Positions 11,391-23,162 are shown, counted from the stretch's first letter. The stretch: 64,000 bases of DNA from Siderastrea radians (GCA_964017195.1 OZ024894.1:36820923-36884922); one strand, 5' to 3'. Notes: a model not told the origin generated them from the sequence alone. Translations and numbers: made by a program.

Positions 11391-12679
11391 GTACGTACTT
11401 ACGTACAAACCTCTTCAGAAATCTGCTCGGTTAATTGAGGTTCCTTTGGACCTGTGATGTTAAGGGTTTCAGCAAATTATAACCCATGTATGTGAATGGA
11501 GAGGCCTCCCCCACATGCAGGCTGGGTAGATCTGGTGTAGGATATGGGTTCGAAGAGAACACCCTCAAATGTTCTATAACTGATGCACTTCATGATGATA
11601 CTTTACGCCTTCGAGGTACCCTGAGTACCTCTCTCATAAAGTTGTCAGGGTGTGTCTCCCTCCACTGTACATGTCTGACTCTTCAGTGAAAATCCCGTAA
11701 CAACAGGTTGGACGGCAGTACATCTTACATCTTAGGATACCATTGTCTCTTATACAATTCAAACTGCTTGATTTTAGGCAAGGATGACAACTGAGAATTG
11801 TCCGTAAGATAGTAAATATCATCTAAATACTACTTGCGTGAACTGTGTTTACCTAGTAAAACTTGTCTTGGTTGATATCGGAAGCGCTTAATTCTTTAAT
11901 GGATTGGGTAGTATGAACTGACAGTCTTGACGTATTTAGGTTTCTGATCGACAAATCGTAAAAGATAGGCTGAAGTGCGAAGCAATTTGGTCGATGACCA
12001 TTAATTCTTCACGTTAATTGATAATTGCACTGACTTTTACAACTGTTAAACATTCCTGTGAGTTTAGAAGAGAACGAGTCACGTTTGGGGGGGGGGGAGG
12101 GGGGACGGATGAAAAATTCAGCCATGGCTTGCTTGTCATCTATTTACACTTAAGGTGCATTCCATGTAACTTGGGGCAATATTTTACTCATTTTTTCAAC
12201 GCAATTTTGAATATACTGCTTCCACGGTTAGTCGTAAAGAATCCGACAAAGGTCTGTGGTAGCGTCCACTCAAATCGTTGGTTTCATTTCGCGTGGGCTT
12301 GAAGTCAACAGGGACCTGACAAGTCTTGCGGGGACAAATGCACCAAGCAGTTCCAATATTGGTATGGTTTGCTGTTTGATTGGGTTCACTCTCGTCTTTG
12401 AAGAAAGGGGCTTTACTTGCACATTTTCATCATCATATATTTTGAGCGTAAATAAACAGGAGCAGCATAAGTCGTCTTTGATACATTACTATAAACTGGT
12501 ATGGAAGACGAAGTAAAGTAGCAACCAGGTACACACGCCTTGCTCAACTGCGTCAAGCTAGACACAAAGTTCTTTCACATTCGTTGATGATGTCCTTGTA
12601 AGTCGACACCTCAGTCCGACGTCTCTATATGCTGAGGGACAGAAAGTGGCCTTTCCATCGTGATAGTGAACGGGCTTAA

Positions 12680-12730
12680 CTCTCGGACGTACAAGCAAAA
12701 TCACACACCTACTCCTTGTACCCCTTGTAT
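12680..12730 (+). mobile_element. Fragment of a piggyBac-like MITE end
   Basis: TTAA followed by CTCTCGGACGTACAAGC matches the left end of the MITEs at 21915 and 29315 (CCCTCGGACGTACAAGC). The internal part and the right end are missing. Confidence 0.55.
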
Positions 12731-13956
12731 TTTTGCTGTGTTGCAATGATTATTATTGTCCGGAATAGATAAACAATCATTATTCTAGTTAAGTTCGATT
12801 TCCCATCGCTACCCATTTTGCTTAATGTTCACAAAATCCCCCTCAGATTAACAAGTATCTACCTTCGTCTCTTGAATTCTGATTCGATTTGATTTCCCAG
12901 AATTTCTCGAGGCTGCTTACCGATTCTTCTTTTCGGTGAGGAGCGAAAGGAGAATTTCCTGAAAGTTCGATGAGACTGAGTTTGCTGTCACAGAGTCACG
13001 CAGTGGACCCGACAAAAGCCATCCAAACGTCCTAGGCACTACTGTTGGGCCAGAATCACATCGCACGGTTTCATCGCTGACCAATTCCCAATAATTCTCA
13101 GATTCAATCAGAATATCAATCACTCCACAACTGTCATGTCAACTATCGGCTGATTGTAGACCCTCTAAATGAGGATTATTAGTCCACTTTGACCGACTTG
13201 ACCTTTGATGGCAACGACGGACAAATTGTTGGATAATTCAAAGCGGAAATTTCGACTTCTTCGTTATCGTGATTCTTCAGTCTGAGTTTAACATTTTCGC
13301 AGTTTTGCTTTCGGAATGTATTCCCTGGGTAATTGTAGCGTTTCCGTTTTGATAGGCTTCAAATCCAACCTTGATTTTTAGTGGTTTGGAACGCAGCTTC
13401 GCTAGCTACTGTACCATTGTTAAACAAGACGGACACACGGGTAGACTTCGAGTTGCCTTCGTTAAAAGCAATAGCTTTCGCTGTCTGACCAATAACTTTT
13501 CCTATGTTTCCAACGGTGTTAGTTATAGCCGTTTTTCCTTTTTGTCCTTAGGTGGGCTACTCATGATCAGCTTTTCGCTCCTGCGAGAAGTCGAAAGAGT
13601 TGAGCAAATTGATCGATGATAACGTTGTTTACAGTGGCGGTAAACTTTCAAATTTTTGCACGCACTCACAACATGACCTGGTCTCTAGTAGTTCAAACAT
13701 CGTTGTCTTTGACAAGGATGGACAAGTCCTCCCCCCCCCCCGGGCCATCATCCCAGGCTTGATATAATATGATGTAACTACAATAGTGGTGAAAAGAAAA
13801 AGTCTTGTTAAGTTCTATTACAGAAAATCTTACACTACAGTACACTCTTCCCCTTCCCTGTTACATTGTTTCCAACCTGAGGTATTCTGATCGGTTTCAA
13901 CAGTGCGAGAGCTAGTAAGCATGAATTCACCGTGTCATTTTTACTGATTCTTTTAG

Positions 13957-14195
13957 TTCTCCGAAAGAAGGATTTCCCGTTTGATGACGTACCAATTCCA
14001 AAAGTCACCTACGTAGATGACGCCCAGAGAGAAGTTACCCTGAAGTGTGATTTTGATGTTCCTCCGGGGGGTTATGTATCCTTCGAAATTCAATGGTTTG
14101 TTAACGGTAAAGGTTTGGGGCATGTTGCTTGTGACGACCCAGATAAAAGTACGTGTGGACAGTTGGGAAGTAAAGATTACGAACTTGGAGATCAG
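13957..14195 (+). CDS. VWDE-like protein, exon 2
   Basis: The acceptor TTCTTTTAG|TT is phase 1 and fits the phase-1 donor of the D8C exon. The exon ends in GATCAG|GTAGTC, phase 0. The peptide includes VPIPKVTYVDDAQREVTLKC, FEIQWFVNGKGLGH and two cysteines near the end. The pattern of a proline-rich linker, a beta strand ending LKC and then an FxIxW strand fits the beta-sandwich segment between the D8C and vWD domains of VWDE-type proteins. The exon calls rest on splice consensus and phase, not on transcript data. Confidence 0.7.
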
Positions 14196-16723
14196 GTAGT
14201 CTTATCTTCCTTTTTCTTAAGCTATATTTTTTTAATATATAAGTTTTACCGAATGTTAAATAGCATTAGCTGAGGAAATTGAAATCGGTTGTGTTGGGCT
14301 GTATAAGCTCTATTCCGATTCACAAATGTGGAACTTTTAAAAACACTCAGAAAACAGACCGTTCAATGATTTTTAGAGATTGTAGACCATCAAAGCGTTT
14401 TGAGTTTTGTGCTGACACTGACTTCATGATGTTTTGAGATTTTTTTAACAAACACAAGCTGCACAGCCGGTTGTGGACCATTATTTTGTAGTTTATCTAG
14501 TAGGTTTCTGTCGCAATTTCTTCACATGGTCAATTTGGCACTACAACAGAGAAAATGCGGTTGCATTAAAGCTTTGTAAATAATGCAACTGCGAATACAG
14601 TAAAGGGACGAACTGCCTTCATGGGCTTTATGCCCGTGCAATGGCTCCAATATCAGAGGCAGTCATCAGTAATAGCCTTTTTAAATATCGATTTAGGTCC
14701 CCCAGGATAGATTTTTGTCAGTAGTTACTTCTAGGGTTTTAGTTATGGTGCAAGTTAATTTATGGGAGCATTATTAACAGCAGAAAAGAAAACGCAGATG
14801 GTATGTTAAGCTTTTGTCTCCATAATGGGCTGGGAATGAGATAAGCAATTTGGAGAGTCCTTTGCTGATATAGCAGAATGGAACTACTTCTGGGGAATAT
14901 AATGGTCATAACAGTAGCCCATTAAAAAATAAAAAATAAAAAAAAATTGAGACTGACTAAATACATTCATTTAGTGCTTTGTTGCATTTTTGATGTGGGC
15001 TTTCATTGAACTTCATTGATTGTGAATGCTTCACCCATGGAATTAGAAAAATGCGTTGTGTAAATATCTGACTGTAAGCATACTTAAATGATAGATTTCA
15101 TGTTGTTTAAACTATTATCTAATGATATAAAGATTTTTTAACAGATTAGATGTGATATTCGGGCAAGATAGAACAATCATCCTGAAAATGAGTGGACACA
15201 AGCAAAACCAAGTCATTTGTTTTTCGCTGGAATCGAGGTTTGTCCACGTTGTTTTAATATTGAGGTCAGATTGAGCTTCTATTTCGTATGGTACAGTGGT
15301 TAGTGCGTCAAACGTTCGATCAACGTTTGGTCTAAAAATGGAAAGCTCGATGGTTGGAGGCTAGGTTTTCCACTGGGTTTGTTGTTGTTGACTTTGATAA
15401 GAACCTTTACTCCACATTGTCGGTCACTACCCAAAAATTGCTGGGGGAGGGGGGAGGGTAACCTTTCGATGCACTTGCACCATTACAGTCAGGAGGAGTA
15501 ATACTCCTAGCTGTTTTGTTTTATGCTACATCAACCAGGCTGAACTCGCACTGGACGTGTGCGCTACCTGTGGCTCTAAGTGCAATTTTACCTTTAGTTT
15601 CGGATGTTAATGTTCATAATTATTTACTTAACCGTGGCACAATTAATTATTATTTTCTTTGAATTAGCGAGGGGCCAAAAAAAAAACCTGAATTCCGACA
15701 TTGACCAAACCATGACCTTTCGCACATCGGTCGGACTTTCTAACCACTTAGCTACAGGGAGTCTCGTATAGACCTAACACATATTAACTATTTACAAGTT
15801 TCAGAGTGACACACGTCGTGCATACTGATAGTATTATTTAACAATATCCTGACGGTTGTTGATAAAAGAAAGGTGATCATAAAATAAGAAAGGGTAACTT
15901 TTCCATTTTTATATCAGTATAACTTTCTTTTAGTGTTTTGAGTACGTTTTAGCCAAATCCAAGGCAGTGGATCCAAGATAAACCCCGTTTGGAGATCATG
16001 ACGCATTACCACGTCATGTGCCATGGCGTTACCCGTTTATGTTTGATGTACCATATACCGTCTAGATGTCATTGCTATGTCATTCGCACATTGCTATGTC
16101 TCTCGCACCATATACCCTCTAGATGTCATGCAGAGTCATTAGGGGCTGGGAAGGGATAGGGGGAGAGAAAATCATCCTGGAAGAATTAAAAAAAACCTTA
16201 CAGGGGGTGGCATCCCCCCAAGGGTTAACTGTAGACGATTTGAATATAGTTGTCGAACAAATAGCAACACTGTATAATGATTAGACTCTCTTATCCAGAA
16301 TAAACGGCATTTGTGGAAAATGGCATGAAAAAGAAAGAGCGAGAAGGTCAATTTGGTTTAATTTTGTATAATTGTTTCCTTTTTTATTTGTCAAAATAGA
16401 ATTTAAGTTTATGCTACAAAATTTAACATCATGGTGTAATGCCAACTGCCGGATGTCTTCTCGTCTACACCAAGCATAAATTTAAGTGCTGCGAAGTTAA
16501 CTCAAAGAAAGCATTGAAAGTAGTCCATCCTGGGCTGAAATATACGTGGCTCATTTTCATACATTTCCATTTAGACTGTATGTGGGAAATTCCCAACGTC
16601 TTTACTTCTTTATCCGTATGGCAACCCATAAATTCTTGGTATTCTCAGTTAAAATATCCATTATCGTATGTTTACGTATTAAAACAGCGGCTGTACATAT
16701 ATATTTTCTTTATGATATCGTAG
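14196..16723 (+). other. Intron 2 of the VWDE-like gene
   Basis: No coding exon is supported. The intron holds a degraded tRNA-like SINE (15697-15763), a possible second tRNA-like box pair near 15290-15370, A runs and G-rich words. An additional short exon may be hidden here, because the family usually has more sequence between the flanking exons. Confidence 0.5.
15697..15763 (-). repeat. Degraded tRNA-like SINE head
   Basis: The reverse complement keeps TAGCTAAGTGGTTAGAAAG and the spacing of the copies at 1422-1494 and 26452-26523, with several substitutions including the B box. It is an older copy of the same SINE family. Confidence 0.5.
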
Positions 16724-17032
16724 ATTGAACCAACGCATTTAGACTGTAGAGAATGTGATGCGAGCCCCGCTAACAAAATCAAATTGCGACCAACAATTCC
16801 TGTTCGAGGTGAGGACATTACCCTTCGTTTTGGAACCTGGGATGATCCAGGGGCCTTTCTTGCAAACACATGTGAGTTAACTTTCAAAACAGAGGAAGAG
16901 AGCAAGTGGACTGATGTATCAATTCAAGCAGTGTGTGACAATAACAACCAGTTATTTTCTCCAACGGCGTTTACATTCACAGTGTCCTCTACCCACAGTT
17001 TCTGGGGTGGATATGCGCCTCCACCTGTCACG
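16724..17032 (+). CDS. VWDE-like protein, exon 3
   Basis: The acceptor ATCGTAG|ATT and the donor CACG|GTGAGT bound exactly 103 codons in phase 0. The peptide has CRECDA, a strand-rich middle with NTCELTFKTEEESKW and IQAVCDN, and ends in a PPPVT linker. It precedes the vWD exon. The sequence looks like a second beta-sandwich unit. No enzymatic motif is present. Confidence 0.7.
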
Positions 17033-17154
17033 GTGAGTTCCTTGTTGGACTGGTAATTCCGCTGAAGAATTTTAACTGCCTGGTACCCACATGACCTTTA
17101 TAACGGACAACTCTACTGTTTCTTAGTGTCATTTTGGTTGTTTCTCTTTTACAG

Positions 17155-17228
17155 GTCGCAAAGATCGAGAATCCTGTTGGCATATGCTTAGCTTCAGGGG
17201 ACCCGCACTATACCACTTTTGATGGAAT
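17155..17228 (+). CDS. VWDE-like protein, exon 4: start of vWD domain
   Basis: After the acceptor TTTTACAG, the frame reads VAKIENPVGIC, then SGDPHYTTFDG. The GDPHxxTFDG motif opens von Willebrand type D domains. The donor GAAT|GTACGT leaves phase 2. The domain cannot be completed here: the next clear vWD-like sequence is beyond the N run, and the expected strand with the CxCG motif is missing between them. Confidence 0.75.
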
Positions 17229-17403
17229 GTACGTAAAAAGCCCTGGTATTTGTATTTTCGTCCTTGCGAATAGTCAGTGACTTCGCTTCAAGCAGAGAGC
17301 GAAGTATTTTTTTTGGCAAGATAAGTTATTATCGTTTACCTTTGTGTTCAATTCTTCGAGTCATATTGAAGCTGATTTTGTTTGTTTGTTTGTTTTTGTT
17401 TTG

Positions 17404-17422
17404 TTTTATGTTCTTTTTCTTC

Positions 17423-17456
<34 letters not shown>

Positions 17457-17671
17457 AAGTGAGACCGGAAAACAATATTATAATTATTAGTTAATCATTA
17501 GTAATACACCTCTCATCAAATTAGAACCAGTGTTTCATAAATTTTAAATAAGCCTCTGTTGTAGGTAATATAAACTTAAATATCTAAGCAATTTAAATGC
17601 TTTATTCAATGTGATTTGAAACCGGGATACTATAGTGCAATACGTTTTCTACACTGTAAGACGCTCTTATA
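17404..17671. repeat. Dispersed repeat, cut by the assembly gap
   Basis: An ATT microsatellite followed by CTCTCATCAAATTAGAA and then GATTTGAAACCGGGATACTA matches 43000-43920, where the same words occur around an extra 374-bp MITE. The repeat runs directly into the run of N. Confidence 0.7.
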
Positions 17672-17694
17672 NNNNNNNNNNNNNNNNNNNNNNN
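17672..17694. other. Assembly gap (23 N)
   Basis: Unknown bases lie inside a dispersed repeat and in the middle of the vWD domain of the plus-strand gene. The true size of the missing sequence is unknown. Confidence 0.98.
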
Positions 17695-17959
17695 CCAGCG
17701 TCCTTGAAGCGTCGAAGGTTACAGTTTATTTCCTGGAAAATTTTAAGCAGAAAAATGAATGATTGAACGATGCAATGAATGAGAGAAAAGCAAAACGGAA
17801 AAAAAACAACGAACTGGATGAATTAATGGCTAGATGGAAGGCGGTATAGATGGAAAAATAGATGGAACAAAATTTAAAAAAATAAATAATAACATTACTG
17901 GTTAAAAATACTTGGAAATTTTGAGCCAGAAAAACATTTACAAGTAAACTTGGACTAAC

Positions 17960-18073
17960 CGTTCTCACAATGGTCCCCACTGTATCCAATTGGGCAGCTA
18001 CACGAATAACTGTTGACACCATCTTTGCATGATCCACCGTTTTGACATGCATGATTAACACAATCGTCGATGT
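17960..18073 (-). CDS. EGF-like cassette exon (intact)
   Basis: The exon is 114 nt, phase 1 at both ends, with acceptor TTCAACAG and donor GTTAGTCC on the minus strand. It encodes a calcium-binding EGF module: [26 protein letters not shown] and GYSGDHCEN, with all six cysteines and the D-I-D...N...Y calcium pattern. It is the most downstream good cassette of a minus-strand array running from 33.1 kb. It lies between two plus-strand vWD exons. Confidence 0.8.
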
Positions 18074-18324
18074 CTGTTGATTAAAAAAATAACGAATTGA
18101 CGAATGACAAAGGAGCAGTCGACCGAAAAAAGTAAGCGGGGAGGTCAATGGAAAAAAAATTAATGAATGAGTAAATGGGAAGCTAACAAATAAAAGAACA
18201 AGGGGAGGTGCGGACAGGCAGGAAGGAAAAAATGATGATGGATGTATGGACGACTTGATGGCTAGAGGAACGACTTTTTACGATGAGTTTAGCAAAATAT
18301 TTTTTTAACACTCTGAGCCAAAAA

Positions 18325-18436
18325 CAATTATTATGATCGCCACTGTACCCAACTGGGCAGGCACACGAGTAACTGTCCACACCATCTTCGCATGATCCAC
18401 CGTTTTGACATGTGTGATTAACGCAGCCGTCCCCGT
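18325..18436 (-). pseudogene. EGF-like cassette, degenerate 3' end
   Basis: The acceptor TCGATAG|AC and five cysteines are kept ([22 protein letters not shown]). The end reads GDHNNCF instead of GDHCEN, and no consensus donor lies at the usual place. Splicing from here would need a weak GTTTTT site. It is probably a dying copy. Confidence 0.6.
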
Positions 18437-18602
18437 CTATCGAAAAAGCAGGTTAAAGGCAATAAAGTAACCTCTGTCAACTGTTGATACAAAGCTCGTT
18501 ACATTTGAATTTATATGAAACATTAACACAATGGGTGTAGTGAAAACTATCAAACTGCTAAACTAGAGGAAATGCAGTTAAACGTGAAGCAAACAACAAA
18601 AA

Positions 18603-18800
18603 CAAATCTCCCTCCTTCTTTCTCCTCCTCCCCCTCCTCAATTTTCTTTTGCCTCCTCCACCGCCACCACCACCGGTGGCAGTGGCGGTGGTTGTGGAGA
18701 AAACAATACAATTGTGGTGATGGTGGTGGAGAAGGAAAAAGAAAATTGAGGAGGAGGAGGAGAAGGAGGAGGAGGAGGGAAAATAAAATTTTGGAGGAGG
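18603..18800. repeat. Large imperfect hairpin of pyrimidine/purine tracts
   Basis: A CTCCTCCTC-rich arm with AATTTTCTTTTGCCTCCTCC is followed by its near complement ending in GAAAATTGAGGAGGAGG. The centre is ACCACCACCGGTGGCAGTGG. The frames on both strands are low-complexity serine or arginine runs and not genes. Confidence 0.75.
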
Positions 18801-18986
18801 AAATAGAGCCCGTGATGAGAAAACTAGCATACTGTTGAGTCAAAGAAATTAATAAAGCAAGAAAAATGTTTGTCTGTTGAAATTAAATTTTCACTTAAAA
18901 TCTGCATGTAGCTGGTTTGTTGGGGCCATCATTAAAATGCACAATTTATGAATCAGTAAACCCAAAATAGTTTTCTTTTGTTACAG

Positions 18987-19196
18987 AACAATACTTGTTT
19001 GCAGTAACAATAAAGGCGGCAAGAAATGGAAGCTTGCACAAGAACGTCACGGTTCAGTGATTTTCAATCACAAATGAGATGCGAGTTGGAGACCTGTCGA
19101 ACTGGTTATACGCTAATGAGAATCCACCGCATTTTATTCATGAGATAAAGACAATAGCCTATGACGTCTTCGACGTTAATGTATTCTACGCAAAAG
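18987..19196 (+). pseudogene. VWDE-like protein, vWD exon with a frame break
   Basis: The acceptor TTGTTACAG is phase 2, fitting the exon ending at 17228. The donor is AAAG|GTAATT. The first half reads in one frame (GGKKWKLAQERHGSVIF) and the second half in another (ITNEMRVGDLSNWLY, then IAYDVFDVNVFYAKG). Joined, they follow the 'RHG..I.F...VRV.D.S.W' course of vWD domains in VWDE proteins. A 1-base indel near 19060, in a TTTT run, would explain it. It may be a mutation or an assembly error at this scaffold join. Confidence 0.5.
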
Positions 19197-19324
19197 GTAA
19201 TTAAATCAACAAAAAAGGGGTCTAACCGGTGCCTACTATACTACTACAATATATGCTGGACGCTGAACATCAAGGAGCTGCCCCGGAAATTATGAGTTTT
19301 AGTCGAGTAATTACAAATTGACAG

Positions 19325-19367
19325 TGGATCTCCACTGCGAGAACAAGAATTTGGCTTAGGAATCAAG
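19325..19367 (+). CDS. Possible short vWD exon
   Basis: TTGACAG and GTAAGTAAG bound 43 nt, and one frame gives SPLREQEFGLGIK. The residues resemble the end of the vWD domain in the family. The phase does not match the donor at 19196, so either a base has been lost or the call is wrong. Confidence 0.3.
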
Positions 19368-20533
19368 GTAAGTAAGGTTCACTTATATAACAATACTGTT
19401 TTGTTTCTGTGATAACTAAAGAGATGGGTTTCAAGCTTTATTTGAACAAAATTTATGTAAGCCGGTCAAAGATAAACAATTTCGCGAGTTGCTTCAACTA
19501 AGAGAATAGTTACTAATAAAAACTAATGAGGCAATTGCTACAAAGTCTTTTACTGCTCTTTTATTGCTAATTTTCACGGTCTGTGTAAGCTACTTTGACT
19601 CGTTTTAGCTCCTTTTTTTGGCATGTTTTGACTTACAAGTTGCAAAACAGGCTCCCAAGGTAAAATACTCTTAGCTTCGCAGAACGCTTCGCAGTTGCTG
19701 ACAATCAATTGTTTTTCCTTAAGTCAGAGAAAGCTGTTAGGGAGTTTCGGCAAACTAAAAAGTTTTTAGTCCTGCTTCTTACTTGTTTTAAATCCCGTCT
19801 ATGACATTAGCCTGCTATTTTTCAGTGCATACGACAACTGCCGAAAAGAGATTCAAGGCCTCTCAAATTTTAACGCTCGCGCCCGTCCTCAAAAATGACG
19901 CGAACGAGTCAGCGCACACGGTTTGCGCTTGTTTACCATTTGCTATACGCGCGAAAAGGGTCACCTCACTTTAAATACGACACACCATCAGAGCCAGCTC
20001 ACGCAAATATTGTACAAGTTTATAGATTCAGTAAACACCCTGGCAAAGCTTTATCAAATGACTCTATCTCAGCATTTCCACTTAAAATTGCGCTGTGATT
20101 GTAAGTCCACAACATTTTGACGGCTAAATGACGAAAATAGTGGGAAATAAGAGCCCATGCCACGGAAAACTGGAAAAATTTGTTAATTTCATTGACACCA
20201 CCTTTTTATTTCGAGTTTAAACGTGCACCTTTTTTTATCTTAATTTTAAACGTGCTTTAATATTATTTTCTGCCAATTCATACCAATACAAATTAAGAGT
20301 AAGCCAGTGATAACTTATTTTATCCAAAATCGTAGGACTAGGTTATCGACCACTTGTGTATTATTTGATTTAGAACACTATTCAGAGACTACGTATCAAG
20401 TTATAAAACAATGTAGCATTCCTTACAGCAGGGGTTTTGAGGGGCTCCGCTGTTAGGTTAACCTATCTATCTATATATATTATATTTATAAAACTCTGAA
20501 ACAAAGAAATAGCATAAAATACTTTAAACTCAC
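19368..20533. other. No gene recognised
   Basis: AT-rich sequence with two overlapping frames near 19895-20120 that lack motifs, and a short (CTAT)n run at 20464-20480. It lies between the last vWD-like sequence and the next EGF cassette. Confidence 0.5.
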
Positions 20534-20647
20534 TATTCTCACAATAGTCCCCATTGAACCCAACTGTGCAATTACACGAATAACTGTTAACACCATCTTG
20601 GCATGATCCACCGTTTTGACATGTGTGATTAACACAGTCGTCGATGT
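20534..20647 (-). CDS. EGF-like cassette exon (intact)
   Basis: 114 nt, phase 1-1, donor A|GTGAGTTTA, acceptor TCAAAAG. All six cysteines are present ([30 protein letters not shown]), with GDY replacing the usual GDH. The flanking intron ends share AATACTTT/GAACTCAC with the next cassettes, so the array grew by unequal exchange of exon plus intron. Confidence 0.8.
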
Positions 20648-21017
20648 CTTTTGATTAAAAGAAAAAGAAATAAACGAAACAAGAATAAATAAATGAATAA
20701 ATAAATAAATTTGCAGACGTGCCAACCTGACGAATGGACGATTGAACGAACAAACATAGGCGAAAGTCAATGGAGAGAAGTATGAACGAGCGAATGCTAA
20801 AACCAACGAAAGAACGAACAACCAAAAGAACAAAGAACGGAATGAGCAAGCGGAAAAACAACTTGGTTGGAGGATCGAAGAATTGATGGTCGGATAGAAT
20901 GATAAATGCCTGTATTGTTAAATTGATGCTTTGAGAAATGACGCTAAGGATAAGTTAAACTTAATATAGTTATAAAAATCTGAAACAATAAATTAGTATA
21001 AAATACATTGAACTCAC

Positions 21018-21131
21018 TATTCTCACAATGGTTCCCACTGAACCCAGCTGTGCAGTTACACGAGTAACTGTTAACACCATCTTGGCATGATCCACTGTTT
21101 TGACATGTGTGATTAACACAGTCGTCGATAT
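21018..21131 (-). CDS. EGF-like cassette exon (intact)
   Basis: 114 nt, phase 1-1, donor A|GTGAGTTCA, acceptor GAAAG|AT. The module reads [32 protein letters not shown]. One glycine of the GGS turn is serine. The intron towards 21505 carries the CGAACGAACAAACATAGG words seen in the other introns of the array. Confidence 0.78.
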
Positions 21132-21504
21132 CTTTCGATTAAAAAAAAGAAATAAACGAAAGAAAAATAGATAAACAATGAATTAAATAAATAAATTAGC
21201 AGACGTACAGACCTGAAGAATGAGCGAGGGAACGAACAAACATAGGCAAAAGTCAATAAAGAGAAGTATGAACGAGCGAATGGTAAAAGCAACGAAAGTT
21301 CGAATAACCGAAACAACAAATAACAGAAAGAACAAGCGGAGGTGCAGCTTGGCGGGAGGATCGAAGAATTGATGGTCGGATAGAATGATAAATGCCTGTA
21401 TGGGTGAATTGATGCTTAGAGAAAGGACGTTAAGGATGAGTTAAATTTAATATATGTATAAAACTTTAAGACCAAGAAATTAGTTTAAAATACTTTGAAC
21501 TCCC

Positions 21505-21616
21505 TATTCTCACAATGATCCCCATTGAACCCAACTGTGCAGTTACACGAATAAATGTTAACACCACCATGGCAGGATCCACTGTTTTAATATGTGTTTA
21601 AAACAGTCGTCGATTT
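21505..21616 (-). pseudogene. EGF-like pseudoexon, 2-bp deletion and lost donor
   Basis: Only 112 nt remain where the cassettes have 114. The frame shifts after EIDDCFKHI and runs into a stop. The donor has become GG (AATAGGGAGTT). Its upstream part is the left border of the duplicated block and reappears truncated at 28990. Confidence 0.75.
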
Positions 21617-21914
21617 CTTTGGATTAAAAAAAAAAACGAAACAGAAATAAATAAATAAATAAATTAGCAGATGTGCGAACCTTACGAATGAACGTTAGAA
21701 CGAATAAACATAGGCGAAAGTCAATAAAGAGAAGTATGAACGAGGGAATGGTTAAAGCAGTGAAAGAGCGAATAACCGAAAGAACAAAGAACGGAAAAAA
21801 ACAAGCGGAGGTACAGCTTGGCGGGAGGATCAAAGAATTGATGGTCAAATAGAATGATAAATGCCTGTATGGGTAAATTGATGCTTAGGGGAGGGACGAT
21901 AAGGATGAGGTTAA

Positions 21915-22494
21915 CCCTCGGACGTACAAGCAAACTCACTCCCCCACCGTGGTACAGGTGGGGGGGGGGGGGTTAAGGGAAACCCCCTTGGGTTTTCGTT
22001 ATGTTACCTTCAGTAGAAATTCTCTGATGTGCTTTACCAGATGAGGTACTATTATGGGTTGCTGCGCCGCTGGGGCCCTGTGACGTCATTCAAGATAGCC
22101 CCCATATTGGGTGCCATCTTGGATTCTACCGAAAATTTGAAATTGTCAAAAAACGTTAAAAATTGGAATTTTTTGATGCTGGACATGTAGAATATGACAT
22201 AATCAAACATTCCCCTGCTTTTAGTTGACATTTGTTGCATTTTCCGCCTAAAAGGGTAAAAAAAGAACCTGAATTTTTCTCCCAAAATGGCTTGACCACC
22301 TGCTATTTATTACGTCATATCTCATAATAAAAGAGACCGATTCTCACCAAACTTGTGTTAAAATGTGTCTTATGGATATGAGCACAGCTACTGAAAACGG
22401 CAGCTTTGGATGATAATTCGTCTCGGAAAAATTCCAGGAAAACCTCATGGGGTGGGGGATTCAAACTCCCCCCCCCCCCTTGTACGCCCAAAGG
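21915..22494. mobile_element. piggyBac-like MITE, 580 bp
   Basis: The ends CCCTCGGACGTACAAG and CTTGTACGCCCAAAGG are inverted repeats flanked by TTAA (21911-21914, 22495-22498). A sister intron without the insertion reads AAGGATGAGTTAAATTTAATATATG near 21436, so the empty TTAA site is visible. CCC-type ends with TTAA point to piggyBac mobilisation. The frame inside (22052-22285) is non-coding filler conserved with copy B. Confidence 0.8.
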
Positions 22495-22557
22495 TTAAGA
22501 TAATATATTTATGAAACTCTGAGTCCAAGAAATAAGTATAAAATACTTTGAACTCAC

Positions 22558-22671
22558 TATTGTCACAATGGTCCCCATTGAACCCAACTGTGCAGTTACA
22601 CGAGTAACTGTTAACACCATCTTGGCATGATCCACCGTTTTGACATGTGTGGTTAACACAGTCGTCGATAT
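22558..22671 (-). CDS. EGF-like cassette exon (intact)
   Basis: 114 nt, phase 1-1. [25 protein letters not shown] and GFNGDHCDN are all present. The last residues are CDN instead of CEN, shared with its duplicate at 29951. Confidence 0.82.
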
Positions 22672-23048
22672 CTTTTGATTGAAAAAAAGAAGAAGAAATA
22701 AACGAAAGACAAATAAACAAATAAATAATTAAATAGATAAGTTAGCAGACGTGCGAACCTGACAAATGAGTGAGCGAATGTTGAGCGTTGCGAATGTTGA
22801 TGAAGAGAAGTATGAACGAGTGCATGGTAAAAGTAGCCCAAGAAGGAATAACAGAAAGAACATAGAAACGAATCAACAATTGGAGGTACAGCTTGGCGGG
22901 AGGATCGAAGAATTGATGGTCGGATAGAATGATAAATGCCTGTGTGGGTAAATTGATGCTTAGAGAAAGGACGTTAAGGATAAGTTAAATTTAATATATG
23001 TATACGACTCTGAGACCAAGAAATTAGTATAAAATACTTTGAACTCAC

Positions 23049-23162
23049 TATTCTCACAATGGTCCCCATTGAACCCAACTGTGCAGCTACACGAGTAACC
23101 GTTAACACCATCTTGGCATGATCCACCGTTTTGACATGTGTGATTAACGCAGTCGTTGATGT
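23049..23162 (-). CDS. EGF-like cassette exon (intact)
   Basis: 114 nt, phase 1-1, acceptor TTTTCAAAAG. It encodes [34 protein letters not shown]. The first calcium-box residue pattern is D-I-N. Its partner in copy B is 30441-30554. Confidence 0.82.

Larger units (their letters stand above)
4175..13956 (+). other. Long intron 1 of the VWDE-like gene
   Basis: This 9.8-kb stretch between two phase-matched exons has no convincing exon on either strand. It holds a 498-bp tandem duplication (5250-6240), a 197-bp hAT-like MITE (6418-6614), two groups of AP-1 consensus sites (7129-7143 and 8164-8205), a GCGGACACC-ended MITE-like element (10785-11390), a piggyBac-like MITE fragment (12680-12730) and short G or C runs. 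The small open frames between 9339 and 13619 have no recognisable motifs. Confidence 0.55.

Noticed and set aside
12086..12103. G run as a G-quadruplex or regulatory element
   Set aside because: It is a single homopolymer tract. Similar runs at 13731, 21960, 22480 and 44515 look like low-complexity drift.
18550..18843. Three frames of 88-97 residues with Arg, Ser or Pro runs
   Set aside because: They cover the pyrimidine/purine hairpin and have no coding character.
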